A stretch of DNA of 64,000 bases from positions 20,093,001-20,157,000 of the forward strand of contig NC_079882.1 of assembly GCF_029227915.1 (NCBI RefSeq). The letters run 5' to 3'. The DNA is from Hydractinia symbiolongicarpus. Taxonomy: Eukaryota; Cnidaria; Hydrozoa; Anthoathecata; Hydractiniidae. Shown piece after piece: positions 14,701-25,905 of this stretch; within the stretch, counting starts at the first letter, position 1; the number at the start of each line of letters is the position of its first letter. The position numbers and the translations under genes were made by a program. The notes beneath the pieces were generated by a model that was given only the letters and a program-made list of their open reading frames with translations, had not been told where the DNA came from and did not search any database.

Positions 14701-17700
14701 TTTGACTGAATTGGTTACGATGGTGTATTAGTAGGTAATGCTAATTTTATCACTGTAAAATAAAGCAAAAATAAAAGAGAATTTATTAAAAAATTCAACC
14801 TACACTTTCTAACGATGGCGGAAGAGGAAGCTTTGGAATTTTGAAACTCAAATTCGGCACTTTATATTCTTTAGCAGGAACTGGGCAACGACATGACCAT
14901 CCCAAAGCTTTCAATTGGGGTGGGCACGCGATCTTCTTGGCAAGTTCACACGGGTTTTGGTACGTGCTATAAAAAATAAGATAATGATGACGTCATAACT
15001 AACCCACGTGATGCATTATGGGTTGTCTACGCAGAAAGATGCGTACGTGTTAAGGAACTGGGTGGAAGATAAGGAAACAGGATTTAGAGCTAAAATGTTT
15101 TTGCCCCTTATATTTGAGTATGCTTAAAAACAGGAAAATACGACCAAATTCTTTCTCTTGGACGTTTTTTTGTGACTTTTCAACTGCAAAATAATGAGCT
15201 GATTAAAAAAAACCCGATTAGTTATAGCATGAAAGAGCAAAAAGTTCTCAAATTAGTCATCCAAACTTTTACAAAAAAATTGTTTGAATGCTACACAGTG
15301 TCTTAACAAAATCTAAATCTGCAAATAATTTTTTTCTGAATCTACATTTTATAATCACCCACATAACAAATTGTACAAGTTGTGTAAGATTTGAAATTGT
15401 GAAACTTATGAAGTTTATTCGGAATACAGCAGCCATTCACTACAGTTTATTTGTACAAACCCAGAAAATGTTGGTGTTTAACTTTTTTATATTTCCAGAT
15501 CGTGGTATTTCTCCATGTTTTCTCTGGGAAAAAGGATATCAGTAAAATCTCAACATCATCATTGTTCTAATTTTGTTCTTATTTTCCCCACAACTTAGCC
15601 TTGTTGTTCTTATAAAATCATCCTTATAAAAATTTTGAAAGTTTTAAATATATAAATTCCGGAAATATTATAAAATTTGAGACTAAGATGACTAAGATGC
15701 TTCGAAACTGCACTGGTAGGGTAAGTTTTAACAGGAAATATATGCTAGTTTAAAGTATCTAGGTGGCCAGTCAATTTTTTTTCCATGATTTTTCCACGGC
15801 GAAAATGAAAATTACCCTGACTTTTCTACGTAAAATTGCTAACGACAAAAACACTCAAAGCACTATTTTATTTGCACTCAGATATATAACATATCATAGT
15901 GTAATTAGATTGGAAAAAACAATAGATAAAGAACTGACTGCAACATTAAATGAGCATTTTTAAAAAATAATATTCTGATAAAAATCTCTTAACAAATTAA
16001 TTCATTTTAAATACATTTCTCAATTTCATAAAAAATGAAAATATTTGATTGATTCACAGTGCAATCGGAAATATGAACAACCAAAACTATAATTTAGAGT
16101 AACTGCACTTTGGGGTAAAATTACGTGCAGTCTTTTTGTATGCCATCTAATCCATTAATTTCTTCAAACAATGGGAAATAAAACAAGGGAAAAACTATAA
16201 CACCTTTGTAACAACTGTGGAAGTAAAGCACTACATCTTTGATTTCTGACAAGATTTGGATATAGTTTACACACAGCGATTTATTTAAAAAAAAAATGAC
16301 TAAAACTAGAAACTGGGTTCATGTAAACAGTTAAATTAAAAAGCACCCTTAATAAAAATCCCATATAGGACGACCTCATGTACAGCACACAAACAAATCT
16401 AAAACTCCCTAGTATTAGCTTGGAGAGGCAGTGTCGCAAACTGAGTGAAGCGGTTAGTATATGCAAACTGCGCTGTGCTACAGGGATGTATTTTTTGGTT
16501 GGACCATAAGACTACAACCTTCCTGTTTTGATTTGAATAAAAACATAGTTATCCAAACAGTAATTGTCAATTAAGCAGCTCAGAGCCACTTAGGTGTCTC
16601 ATATTTTTGTAAAAACTAATTTCAGTGCATAAAACTGTTTTAAAACGTGCAAAAATCAAGAAAAAAATGCTGCCAGCAGATCTATGAGAATGTATTAATT
16701 GGATTAGTCACTTTTAGATATTGTAATTAAGAAAAGCTGCTATGACTATGTGTAGCAATTGTCATGAATAAACAATAATCTTCGCTAAAGGAGCCCACAA
16801 AGTAAGGGTAAAACAAGTCTGCCACTGTTTTTATGAAAGCCAAATTTGGGAAAATTTGGGGACTTTTAATGCAAACTTTAAATCTATTTTGCAAAGATGA
16901 TGTCATAAAAAAAACTATTTTCATTTTCATATTTTCCCCAAGAAATCAAGAATAAGAGAAGGTAAGGAGAGGCAAAAGTATAACATTTTATTTACCATGA
17001 TCCAAAGTTATCAACACAGGGTACTTCAATGTATGAACCAAACAACTTTTTCTTTACAACCAAAATTAGGGAAGTTGCAGTTTGGATGGTTTCCGCAATA
17101 ACAGCATCAAGATCAACACTTACAGTGCCTGGCACAACAATAGGATCAGGCTTCACAGAAAGTGTTTTCACTTGAACATCGTCAGTTTTGCCACCTGCAA
17201 TGAACAAGTTAAGATAAGATAAATCTTTATTTATTGGCACATTTTATTGGTAACTGGATTTTTAGTCACATGATCAGTCTGCAGCCATAGTAATCAGCAC
17301 CAGAAACATCAAAAGATACAACAACAACAACAACAAAAACAAGATTATAAAATAAAACACAACAAACTTTTATTTAGTTATATATGTATATATAAGCTAT
17401 TTATAAATCTAAAACTAAATTAATATTATTATATGCATCTATATTAAAGGTGCGTAATCACCCGTATTGAAAAAAATTAACATATACATTTTATTTATTT
17501 ATTTCAAAGTTCAGACGGAGTTATGACTTTCCTGAAAATTCGAGGATGTAAAACGTACTAGAAATAAAAATAATGGTACTTTAGTATCTTGAATTTTTTG
17601 TTTTTTTTCAGCCGCCATATTTAACGATCTTGTTGATCTCTTATTCTTGTCTAATAAGCGGGCCGTTGCAAGATGTTCGTGTAAAACAGTAGGTAAACAA

Positions 17701-20700
17701 ACGGCCTTAACTTTAAATGAGCTCTGAGATGGAATTCAATAAAATCGCCAATATGGTAGGCTCCGTTCACCATGCTGTTCTTTTTGGCTTGTTTTATCTT
17801 TGCAAAACATGGCATCAAAAAGTGGAAAGAAATTTTAGTTCTGTTTAAAAAAGTGGCCCTGTGTAAAAACATCTGCATCACATTCTCCACTTAGATTTAA
17901 TTTTCTTCTATTCTATTCGTCATTGTTTTTGGACAAAACAAAACAGAAAGAAGAAATCACAGCATTGCCTCTTGGTTATTATGATAATTATTGCTTATAA
18001 TGCTCTTTCTTTTTTTATTAGCATGACTGGGATTACTGCATATTATAAGCCAAAATACCCAACGGGGGAGAATGCTCATTGTGATATTTGAAGATAGTTG
18101 AAGCACTATGGAGATAACTAAATTTAGAGCATGAAAGGGGTAATTCTAAAAATTTAGATATTCTAATTGCCTAGACCTGATACTGCCTCCATAAGGAAAC
18201 GACTAACTGTTTAAACAAAGGAAAATAATCAAAAAGTAAGACAGCTAGCGAGGCGAAGCTGTCTTCAGAAACAACAAGAGTGTTCAGTGTTGCAAAGAAG
18301 TCTGATTTCAGTAAGTTTAAACGTTTAAATAATAAAGAATAACGCAGAAACTTTGATTGATTTATCTGATTTATCATGTTCGGAACTTTATGGATACATT
18401 TATAAAAGCATTACGATGGAAACACAGCTATGGATACTCTCCCTCTCATTTATTATTTTTTTTGTAATGGCATGAACCCAGCAACCATGCGTTTATTATC
18501 GCATGATTCGTGCAATGAAATGCAATGGCGGTTCTGTAGGCGAAGAGAAATTGGGGTAAGTTTGTTATTTCTATGAAACATTTGAACATGTTCTGGTTGT
18601 CGGTTTTCAATAAAATTTTCAGGATAATGTTTTCTTATGTATATCTTTCAATTTTTACAATAAAATAGGTACCTCTAAAAAAAGTTGCCTACAGGGTGAT
18701 TACACGCCTTTAAAATACCTGTATACGTCTGTCGGTCTGTCACGCAAAATAGTAGCTCCTGAGTAGCATGAAGGACGCAATGCGGTATAAAAAGGACAGA
18801 CGAACCCGTGTATTTTTCCATGGGCTAACGACTAGTTTATATATAATTCACAAATACTGTCACAATAAAATGTGTTAAATTTAAGACTTGCTTTCCTTAC
18901 TAAAAAGAAATTCTGGCACACATGTTAAAACACTAAATTAACAAAAATATATTTTTTTTATTTCATTTTTTGAACAGTTTTGACTGATTGGGCCATTATT
19001 AGGTTGAAAAAAATTCTCAAAAAACTGACTTCGTCACATTTGAGGGTCAATTGTTTTATGTCTTCGTGCAAAAATCAGAATAAACTAATGATTTTATGCT
19101 GAGAAATGTCACAAAAGCCATATTTTAGGACCAATTCAGTCCTGGTCATATGAATTTTAGCAGCTGAGTGATACTTGCCTCAATTGTCGTAGGTGCGTGA
19201 TGAATTTCATGCGTCTTGCCTTAATTGAGGAGTGATTATTCAGTTTTCATTACTTGAGGTGCGTGTGTTATACATATGAAAAGTGTGGTCGTCTGGTAGG
19301 CCTACTGAGTAATTGAATGTATTTGCATCTTTATTAAAGGACCGTCTCAAAATATCCGTACATAATTCGTATCAAAACTTTGTATCAATTACAGCCCTTA
19401 GAAATAGCATTGGCATTCGGCACTGCCGATGTAATTGCTGATGTAAAATATGAAGACACCGTAGTTGCGTCGGCAAAAAAATTGCTGACATAATTGGAAA
19501 TTTAAATGAATGCCACGATCGAAAACGGTCGGTTTTATTATAAAGAATGTAAGGTATAGAGAACATTAAAGTCAGCCCCTTGCCTTCATGCTGACACTCT
19601 TATGCTCGGCTGGTGCATTACACTAAGACTCGAATGAAAGACGAAAGACCATTTGAAACCATGCTACAAGTCAGTCCGACCATCATCTTCACAGAGAATA
19701 CAGCGAGAAGAGTGGGCACCCATGCAAGTTAAATATCACCAGAACATGGGAGAGGTTAGGTGTCCTATATACCTTAAAGGTACTGTCCGATTAAAAAACA
19801 ATATCTTTTCTTTTGTTTTATTAAGTATCAAAAATAACGAAGATTGCACTCTTAAACAACAAAGATTTATCCAATACTTAGCACCATCGTTTGTTTGTAA
19901 TGATCTTGTCTCAATCGCCTACCATCTTCACGAACTTTCAAACGCGGCAAAAGGACTGGGTAAATTCATTATTCAGCACATTTTTGCTTGTGACGTAGCT
20001 ACCTGGCTTCTTATTAGGCGAACCCCCTGACTTGCGCATCGAACGACTAAATGTTTATTTATAATTTTTTTCCTTTGCTTAAAAATGTTCTTCATGAAGA
20101 TAGCAATGAATGAAAATAATTCGCAGGTTCTAGGATTTCAATTCGAGCCGGAAAGAGTAGGGAATGATGAGCTAGTTCTGACTTTTCAAGACGTAGACGA
20201 ACATAACATTGCCAGAGACCTTGTTGCTTCTACTTGCCTAAATGTTGAAGCAGGTCTATGGTGCCTGATTAAATACTTTCAATTACATGGTATAAAATTT
20301 TCTACTCCTTCATAAGAATTTCTTAGATGCGAGTGTGATTGAGTAATATTGTAATATTTTTCAGATAAAAAATGTATTACGGAACACGAAGATTTCCAAG
20401 CGGTGGTTTTATTGAAGAATACGCTGTGGACATCTTTGGTGGCACTCCATGACAGAGAGAGCAGAGGATTGGCGAAACGTGACGAAGTATCAAACAAGTA
20501 AGCAATAAAAAGACCCTGGGTTTGAAGTTGTTTATACTTACTCATTTTTTTGCACTGTACAATAAACTATTTACAACTTTGTTTAGATCGTACCGCTATG
20601 CCGCTTATCGACAGTTTTGCTGGTTCGTGCACAATCGTTTGGGTAGGGGGTGCGACGAGTTATACCAGCATGTGTGATATCCAAGATTCGTGAGGAGTTC

Positions 20701-23700
20701 CCTAGTGCTGATGGCGTTTATGTTGGTTACAAAGACGGGGTAGAAATTCCAGAGCTTAATATTTCATGGGAGGGGGGAAATTATTGAACGGAAGCCTAAT
20801 TTAAAAAAAGTACAAAATCTACAACTTAATTCTTTTAAATTGTTGACTCTTTTCCACGATCCCTTCTTTTGGAGGTCGTTCTTCAGGCGCTATCTGTAAA
20901 GAACATTGGCGTTTTAAACGAGATCCACTCGTCGCTTTTCTCTTTAACTGAGTTCTTTTTAAAATTTTGCGAACGATGTAGGTCAAGTATTCATAGTTTT
21001 TTTCCTCTCGTACAACTTTCGCAACAAACTGTTTATTGGGCTTGGAATATGCGACATGAAATAACGGGATTTTTTCGCCTTCCTCATCCGTTGTACACTT
21101 CTATAATAAAGTTATAAATAAAGTCATTAGTTAGGAAAAAAAAAATATAAAAAAATACTGACATGGTTTATTTCTTGAAAATCCTAAATATTCTTACCTG
21201 AGCCCGATCAACGTTGTTGTTATGGTCTAATATTGCTAGTTGAGTCTCAGCAATCATCTTCTCCATTCTCAAGTAGGTGGCTTTGGGTAGGTAACGGATC
21301 TTCAGCGCATGAAAAACCTCCAGTAGGGTGGTGTGGATTTGCTCCGTCAGTTGCTGTAGATCCTTTACCAACATTGGTTGGGTAACAATTTTTACCAATT
21401 TCTCGTGCGCAGCCGAACCCATTACAAGCCACTCTTTGCGAAGTGCTTCTTCTTCTGATAATGTAGGGTGGTCGCATTTTTTGTAATATTTATTGTGTGC
21501 GAACACATGCCTGTTGACTGAAGGGTGAATTGCTGAAGTAAATCGCTCTGCCAACTCTTCACCGTTTCCGCTACACGTTGTGATCGACCAATATAAATGG
21601 TTCACGATTTTATAATTCCATATGAATAATTCATAAAAAGCTGTCTTTCACAATTCAGGGGGTAAAATTACCAAAATTTTTAAACATATAATAAAATATC
21701 AGCCTGGCCCACGTTTTATTTATGGTCAGTTCGGCGCGCTCCAGGTAAATACGTCACACACGACATATTATCTCAGCCTCGCTTTAGTGCCTATCATTCA
21801 CCATTTATATAAACAATCGAAGCGAGAGGCCGCATGCTTTTTTGTAAACTCTAACAATTGAGTCTCCTGTACAGTTTTGCTTCATGTTAAGCTGTGTGTG
21901 ACAAGCATTTCCGAAGCATGCCACCAGCGACTTCTGCGATATACAACCTAATGATGCCCTAACCTAATGAATTTATCTCGAAACATAAAAAGCCAGTAAC
22001 ATTCCAAAAGAACAACAGGTGCTATTATGCAATGCAACGTATTCAATTTTTAAAAATAATTCTTTTTAAATTCGCATGTTTGTCATTCAAATTCCGAACT
22101 TTAAGTCATTTTTTTCTTTGATTATTAGTATAGTATATAATTACTTTATGCAAAAGACATTTCAGCTGCGGATTATTGAAGTGACTAAAGTGTTTTTTGG
22201 TGCGTGATTGAAAACGCTGCTCCATTGATGCAGGAGCATGCGAAGGTGCTGGGGCGCAATCGTTTTTGCTCGTTTTGTGCATAAATCCACCATTTTTAAG
22301 CCAGTTACGCTTTTTCTCAGAAAACTGACTTGTCACATTAGAGGATCTAATGTCCTCTGTCATTGTGGAAAAAATCAGAAATAACTGTTATTTTGACTCG
22401 TTTTGCACAAATCTGTTTTTCAGCCAAAAAGGTTTTTCTGAAAAAACGACTTTGTCAAATTCGACGCCCTCTTGTTCTCTATCTACGAGGGTGCCGATAA
22501 GCTGCATACGCCGTAAAAAGTGTGGGCGTTTTTGGGCAAGTTCGGCGTTTTGGAAAAAATTCAAGTATTCGCCCGAAAAACCCCGCATAGGCCCGAACAA
22601 TGGCCGAAGAACAAAAAAAACAAAAACAGACACTAATATGATTAAAAAAAACTATTAAAATTAAAATAAACTTACCATGTGGTAGCAAAGTTCTTAAAAA
22701 AACTGTTTTTTGATGGTTTTTGATAAAGTTTACTTTAAAAATAACTTATATATAAACTTTATTAACTCCTTTCTTTTAACGGGCATTCTTCCCAACTATC
22801 GTCCGCATGGTTTGTTACAAGGAATTGCATTTCGAGAATGTTCTGGGCGAGCTAGGGAAAGTGCAGGCGGTTTCGGGGGACAACCGCCAATTTTATTCGA
22901 AATCCTAATATATGCGGGCGTTTGTGGCTTATCGGCACCCTCTTCTCTATCTTTGTGCAAAAAAATCAGAAAAAACTAATGATCCAATTTTGATAAAAGC
23001 TGGTAACAGACAGACAGGCACAGTAGTTCCAGAAAAGGAAAGAAAAACGACTCACCACAATTATCCCATGTGAAACCAAACAAAGTTAAGTTTCCCTGTC
23101 TGGGTGACTTAACTTTGAAATTATCTTCTGTATATCTTTGGTGGTAAAGAAGTCTGACAAAATCCTCATTTTCACGAATACTCTCCTATGAGAAAAAACA
23201 AACTCTATATAGTGTAAGGCTAATTAAATTTCAATTTCGATTTCTGGCTATAATTGATTGGTGTTTGCCTTTTATTTTAGCATTGATAATGGCTACCTTA
23301 ATTGGAATATGGTCTTAGCCAGGAGGGTGCTGATAAGCAGCAAACGGCTGCACTTTTTACGGTGTATGCAGCTTATTGGCACCTTCGTGTCTTAGCTATA
23401 TCACAGTAAAGTGCCCCTTTCTCCTTTTCTCAGATATTCTAAAACTAACAGAGTGCACAAGTTTACCTAATTTTCAATTTTATTGCTGGCTTTTGTGTAT
23501 TATTTTGAGGCTTCATCAGGGAAATTATTGAAGTGGAGTTATTCAAAGTGAGAGTTACGGAGTTAAACTATTGCTTAGTAAAAAACGCAACTGTAGTATA
23601 AGAGTGTTTTAGGTATTACGAAGACGTTGCCAAACTTATATGACTTGGCCTTGTGCTTTTAAAAAAACGCGCTACGTTTACTTTACCTGAGCATCTACTT

Positions 23701-23773
23701 CCACCGTCTCAACAGGAGAACAAAATGATGTGCTGATAAATAAGCTTGTTACAAAAAAGATTAGCATTATCAT
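11711..23773 (-). CDS. GM2 ganglioside activator-like secreted lipid-binding protein (5 exons, 221 aa)
   Basis: GM2 activator proteins lift gangliosides from membranes and present them to lysosomal hexosaminidase. Exons: 23773-23687, 23185-23056, 17194-16996, 14966-14804, 11797-11711. Phases fit exactly (666 nt with stop). Exon 1 encodes a signal peptide (MIMLIFFVTSLFISTSFCS). Exon 2 ends FTWDNCG, matching the family's first Cys motif; the Cys codon of GSC is split across the exon 3/4 junction. Exon 3 has KPDPIVVPGTVSV and the family-typical VPCVDNFGS; exon 4 carries a Cys cluster (NPCELA, IACPP, SCRCP); exon 5 ends GDYQVKATLMNGATRLMC followed by the ASLKAD tail. Vertebrate GM2A is about 190 aa. 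Intron 2 is 5.9 kb and holds an inverted-repeat arm, a MITE and gene fragments. Cnidarians often have several such genes, so exact orthology to GM2A is unproven. Confidence 0.88.
12300..12720. repeat. Diverged copy of the GCGAAAGTTT-rich repeat family (inside GM2A-like intron 4)
   Basis: The stretch is dense in variants of GCGAAAGTTT/AAACTTTCGC. One block, 12640-12700 (GCGAAAAAGGCC followed by GTGAAAGTTTC), matches 27430-27480 in reverse complement, and TAGTGGATAAACT at about 12560 also recurs there inverted. It therefore belongs to the same dispersed family as 27112-28293. The open frames are not coding. Confidence 0.45.
13150..13289 (+). repeat. Possible tRNA-derived SINE-like fragment
   Basis: A B-box-like GTTCGAATC lies at 13247-13255, about 60 nt after a segment with weak A-box resemblance, and is followed at 13270-13289 by a long T run that would act as a pol III terminator. 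The surrounding bases do not fold into an intact cloverleaf. A 198-codon minus-strand ORF crosses this segment (13006-13602) but looks accidental. Confidence 0.3.
18704..18835 (+). mobile_element. Short Helitron-like non-autonomous element, degenerate 5' end
   Basis: The 3' end has a stem CCCGTGTATTTTTCCATGGG about 7 nt before CTAG, followed by T, as expected for a Helitron terminus (hairpin then CTRR at an A/T target). The body (ATACGTCTGTC, CACGCAAAATAGTAG, GACGCAATGCGGTATAA) matches the elements at 44659-44784 and 56330-56455. The usual TCTATATTATAATAC start is degraded here. Confidence 0.7.
20097..20775 (+). pseudogene. Broken P2RX7_C-like (P2X7 intracellular-domain family) gene fragment
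   Basis: The first piece, 20085-20315, contains GFQFEPERVGNDE, resembling the YxFEP motif at the start of cnidarian and fish P2X7-tail-like proteins. A second piece (about 20365-20495) reads CITEHEDFQAVVLL in place of the family's CITEHPGFxxVCL. A third (20586-20760) reads SYRYAAYRQFCWFVHNRLG and then, after a one-base frame change near 20650, RVIPACVISKIREEFPS. In-frame stops also separate the CxC-like part (about 20328) from CITEHEDF. A GT donor after SNK (about 20499) and an AG at about 20585 suggest one real intron. No channel domain is present; in cnidarians this zinc-binding module usually stands alone. It lies inside intron 2 of the GM2A-like gene, on the opposite strand. Confidence 0.6.
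21198..21630 (-). CDS. Exon of an uncharacterised repetitive cnidarian/fish protein family (fragment)
   Basis: The open frame reads IVNHLYWSITTCSGNGEE, later YKKCDHP, RKEWLVMGSAAHEKL, LLEVFHALKIRYLPK and DHNNNVDRAQ, then a clean donor (CAG|GTAAGA) at 21198/21197. This block order (NHLYWC, P-x-C-H, W-x-x-GS-A-x-EKL, LExFH, PK, LHxNxNxxR) is that of a large uncharacterised family in fish and cnidarians, some members of which I recall carrying THAP domains. Upstream exons are not seen. Inside intron 2 of the GM2A-like gene it is probably a mobile or retro-copied fragment, although the exon itself is uninterrupted. The function is unknown. Confidence 0.5.
21846..23134. repeat. Left arm of a ~0.82 kb inverted duplication (contains the 3' part of GM2A-like exon 2)
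   Basis: Read on the minus strand, this arm matches 24154-24976 on the plus strand almost base for base once the MITE at 22485-22942 and its target duplication are removed (about 822 nt against 823). The loop-side breakpoint lies inside exon 2, so the last 72 nt of the exon, its splice donor and about 750 bp of intron 2 are within the arm. The outer breakpoint is at GACTCTAACAATTGAGTCTCC. Confidence 0.85.
22485..22942. mobile_element. hAT-like MITE with 8-10 bp target duplication
   Basis: The ends are inverted repeats: GAGGGTGCCGATAAGC at the left, the same sequence inverted at the right. It is flanked by TTCTCTATCT at 22475-22484 and 22943-22952, and the other palindrome arm (about 24335-24350) has this sequence only once, with no insert. 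The same termini occur at 23323-23385 and 41256-41553. An 8-bp duplication (CTCTATCT) plus CAG/ACG-type ends points to hAT, but no transposase is present. Confidence 0.85.
23312..23394. mobile_element. Minimal copy (~63 bp) of the same hAT-like MITE, in GM2A-like intron 1
   Basis: GAGGGTGCTGATAAGCAGC faces GGTGCCAATAAGCTGCAT on the opposite strand with almost no interior. GTCTTAGC occurs on both sides, giving an 8-bp target duplication. It is therefore an internally deleted member of the 22485-22942 family. It lies in intron 1 of the GM2A-like gene, about 130 bp upstream of exon 2. Confidence 0.7.
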
Positions 23774-23989
23774 TTTAAATCAGTCTCTTCTCAGTACTTC
23801 CAAAACTTTATCTAAACCAGCCCCAAACCAAAAAACAAAATTCACCAACCGATATTCACCACCACTGCAGTGCGCAATTGTTACAGTACTGGGGTCATGC
23901 TGCAGACACGAAAACTCACATGAGTAAACAAAGGATTACTTTTTAATGGCGCGCGTAAGCACGTTTTAATCTTTTTTAATTCAGTTTCC

Positions 23990-24060
23990 TTTAAAAAAAA
24001 TTACTTTCTTTTTAATAGAATTACTTTCTTTTTTTAAAAATTACTTACTTTTTGAAAACT
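23990..24060. repeat. Direct repeat flanking the right palindrome arm (left copy)
   Basis: AATTACTTTCTTTTTAATAG and following T/A-rich text ending in ACTTTTTGAAAAC closely match 25255-25320 in the same orientation. The two copies bracket the right arm (24154-24976), as expected if that arm arrived as part of a larger inserted unit. Low complexity makes chance similarity a concern. Confidence 0.4.
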
Positions 24061-24153
24061 ATTTTTTGTTTTTTCTTGTTTTTTCTACTTTTTTTAAAAA
24101 AAGACAAGTGCATAGAAATTATACATAGGGTAATCAGAAAATCAATAAATTTA

Positions 24154-24976
24154 ATATACAGAAGATAATTTCAAAGTTAAGTCACCCAGACAGGGAAACT
24201 TAACTTTGTTTGGTTTCACATGGGATAAATGTGGTGAGTCGTTTTTCTTTCCTTTGTTGGAACTACTGTGTCTGTCTGTCTGTTACCAGCTTTTATCAAA
24301 ATTGGATCATTAGTTTTTTTCTGATTTTTTGCACAAAGATAGAGAACAAGAGGGCGTCGAATTTGACAAAGTCGTTTTTTCAGAAAAACCTTATTGGCTG
24401 AAAAACAGATTTGTGCAAAATGAGTCAAAATAACAGTTATTTCTGATTTTTTCCACAATGACAGAGGACAATAGATCCTCTAATGTGACAAGTCAGTTTT
24501 CTGAGAAAAAGCGCAACTGGCTTAAAAATGGTGGATTTATGCACAAAATGAGCAAAAACTTTTCAGGTGCGCGATTGCGCCCCAGCACCTTCGCACGCTC
24601 CTGCACCAATGGAGCAGCGTTTTCAATCACGCACCAAAAACACTTTAGTCACGTCAATAATCCGCAGCTGAAATGTCTTTTGTATAAAGTAATTGTTTAC
24701 TATACTAAAAATCAAAGAAAAAAATGACTTAAATTTCGGAATTTGAATGAAAAACATGCGCGTTTAAAAATGAATTATTTTTAGAAATTGAATACGTTGC
24801 ATTGCGTAATAGCACCTGTTGTTCTTTTGGAATGTTACTGGCTTTTTATGTTTCGAGATGAATTCATTAGGTTGCATATCGCAGAAGTCGCCGGTGGCAT
24901 GCTTCGAAAATGTTTGTCACTGGCACAGCTTAACATGAAGCAAAACTGTGCTGGAGACTCAATTGTTAGAGTCTTC
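24154..24976. repeat. Right arm of the ~0.82 kb inverted duplication
   Basis: It is the reverse complement of 21846-23134 without the MITE. It lies upstream of the GM2A-like start codon (23773), so the gene's exon 1 and intron 1 form the loop between the arms. The arm differs from its partner at scattered bases, for example DKCG against DNCG in the captured exon and a longer GCGCGATTGCGCCCC stretch near 24570, so it is not a fresh duplication. Confidence 0.85.
24162..24233 (+). pseudogene. Orphan inverted copy of the 3' end of GM2A-like exon 2
   Basis: The 72 nt encode KSPRQGNLTLFGFTWDKCG and keep a splice donor (TGTG|GTGAGT). By chance the duplication breakpoint leaves an ATATACAG just upstream, so the piece could act as a small exon on the plus strand. 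In the real exon the same position is internal. No plus-strand copies of exons 3-5 are seen to the right, so it should not make an activator protein. Confidence 0.75.
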
Positions 24977-25254
24977 GCAGAACATCTCTTCTTACAAAAC
25001 CGATGGCAGAGCTGACTTATTGCCTGTTGTGTCGTGTGGGAGACAGAACTTCTGGACTTCTTTTTAATACGATATACAATTTTTTCGATTATTATTACTA
25101 AACATATTTGATTTACCTTTCCCCCTTTAAAAAGATTTTTTAAATTTTATTCAACATGTTTTTTCTTTGGTATTACATCACGAAAATATTCGTCTGAAAG
25201 CTGTATTAAGGTACAGGACACCTAACCTCTCCCATGTTCTGGTGATATTTAAAG

Positions 25255-25320
25255 AAAATTACTTTCTTTTTAAAAGAATGACTTCCTTTTTTAAAAAATT
25301 ACTTTTTGAAGACCATTTCT
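25255..25320. repeat. Direct repeat flanking the right palindrome arm (right copy)
   Basis: AAATTACTTTCTTTTTAAAAG, then ACTTCC and ATTACTTTTTGAAGACC, parallels 23990-24060. Just before it (about 25205-25253) is a segment matching 19733-19785 in inverted orientation (GAACATGGGAGAGGTTAGG on the other strand), another sign that this region was assembled from inverted pieces. Confidence 0.4.
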
Positions 25321-25808
25321 TTCTAAAGAAACTTTATTTTTAACTCAAATGATACCTCGATCATTTTGCATATCCGACTGCGAGACAAACAATGCTTTTT
25401 GTCTCTCACTGGCGCAGCGCTTATTGCCAGGATCGTCTCATCGTCAGATGTAAAAAAGAGACGTGGGGGTAAAGGTCGGGGTAGGTTATCCTGACAAAAG
25501 AAAACTTAAAAATTATTAATTTCGGAACAGGCACAATACATTATGCATGTGTTGATGAAAGTCTCTTTGTCTTATCAAAATTATGTTTTTTCTGAATATT
25601 CGTGTAAGAAAACAGGGCTTCTTTAGACGCGCAAGCCTTACTTCTATTATACTGCTTTCTGTTTGGGTGGTGATATACATCCTTCGTAAATAAAATCTAC
25701 CTTGATTCCAGGACCTGTCGTCTCATTTTTTTATTCGCACAGCAAATCTGTCAATAAGCTCGGCGCTGGTGAGACACAAAAAATCCTAGGAACGAGGTTG
25801 TCGCTCGA

Positions 25809-25905
25809 TGCGTTTTGTCGTGTTTTTGGTTGTTACAGAATGACATGTGGCGTGAGAACAAAAAAAGGAAGAATGTGTTTTTTATTCATCCCTAGAGAAG
25901 ACTAA
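25809..25905 (+). pseudogene. Possible N-terminal half of a THAP zinc-finger domain
   Basis: AFCRVFGCYR has the C-x4-C spacing of a THAP domain start, and KKGRMCFLFIPRED would fit the later hydrophobic strand followed by proline. The frame then stops and no C-x2-H half follows. It may be a relic of a THAP-type transposon or of the family represented at 21198-21630. The match is short and could be chance. Confidence 0.28.

Noticed and set aside
22106-24727. Paired ORFs starting MTEDxRSSNVTSQFSEKKR on both strands
   Set aside because: They are the same intron sequence read in both arms of the inverted duplication; no start context or homologue supports a protein.
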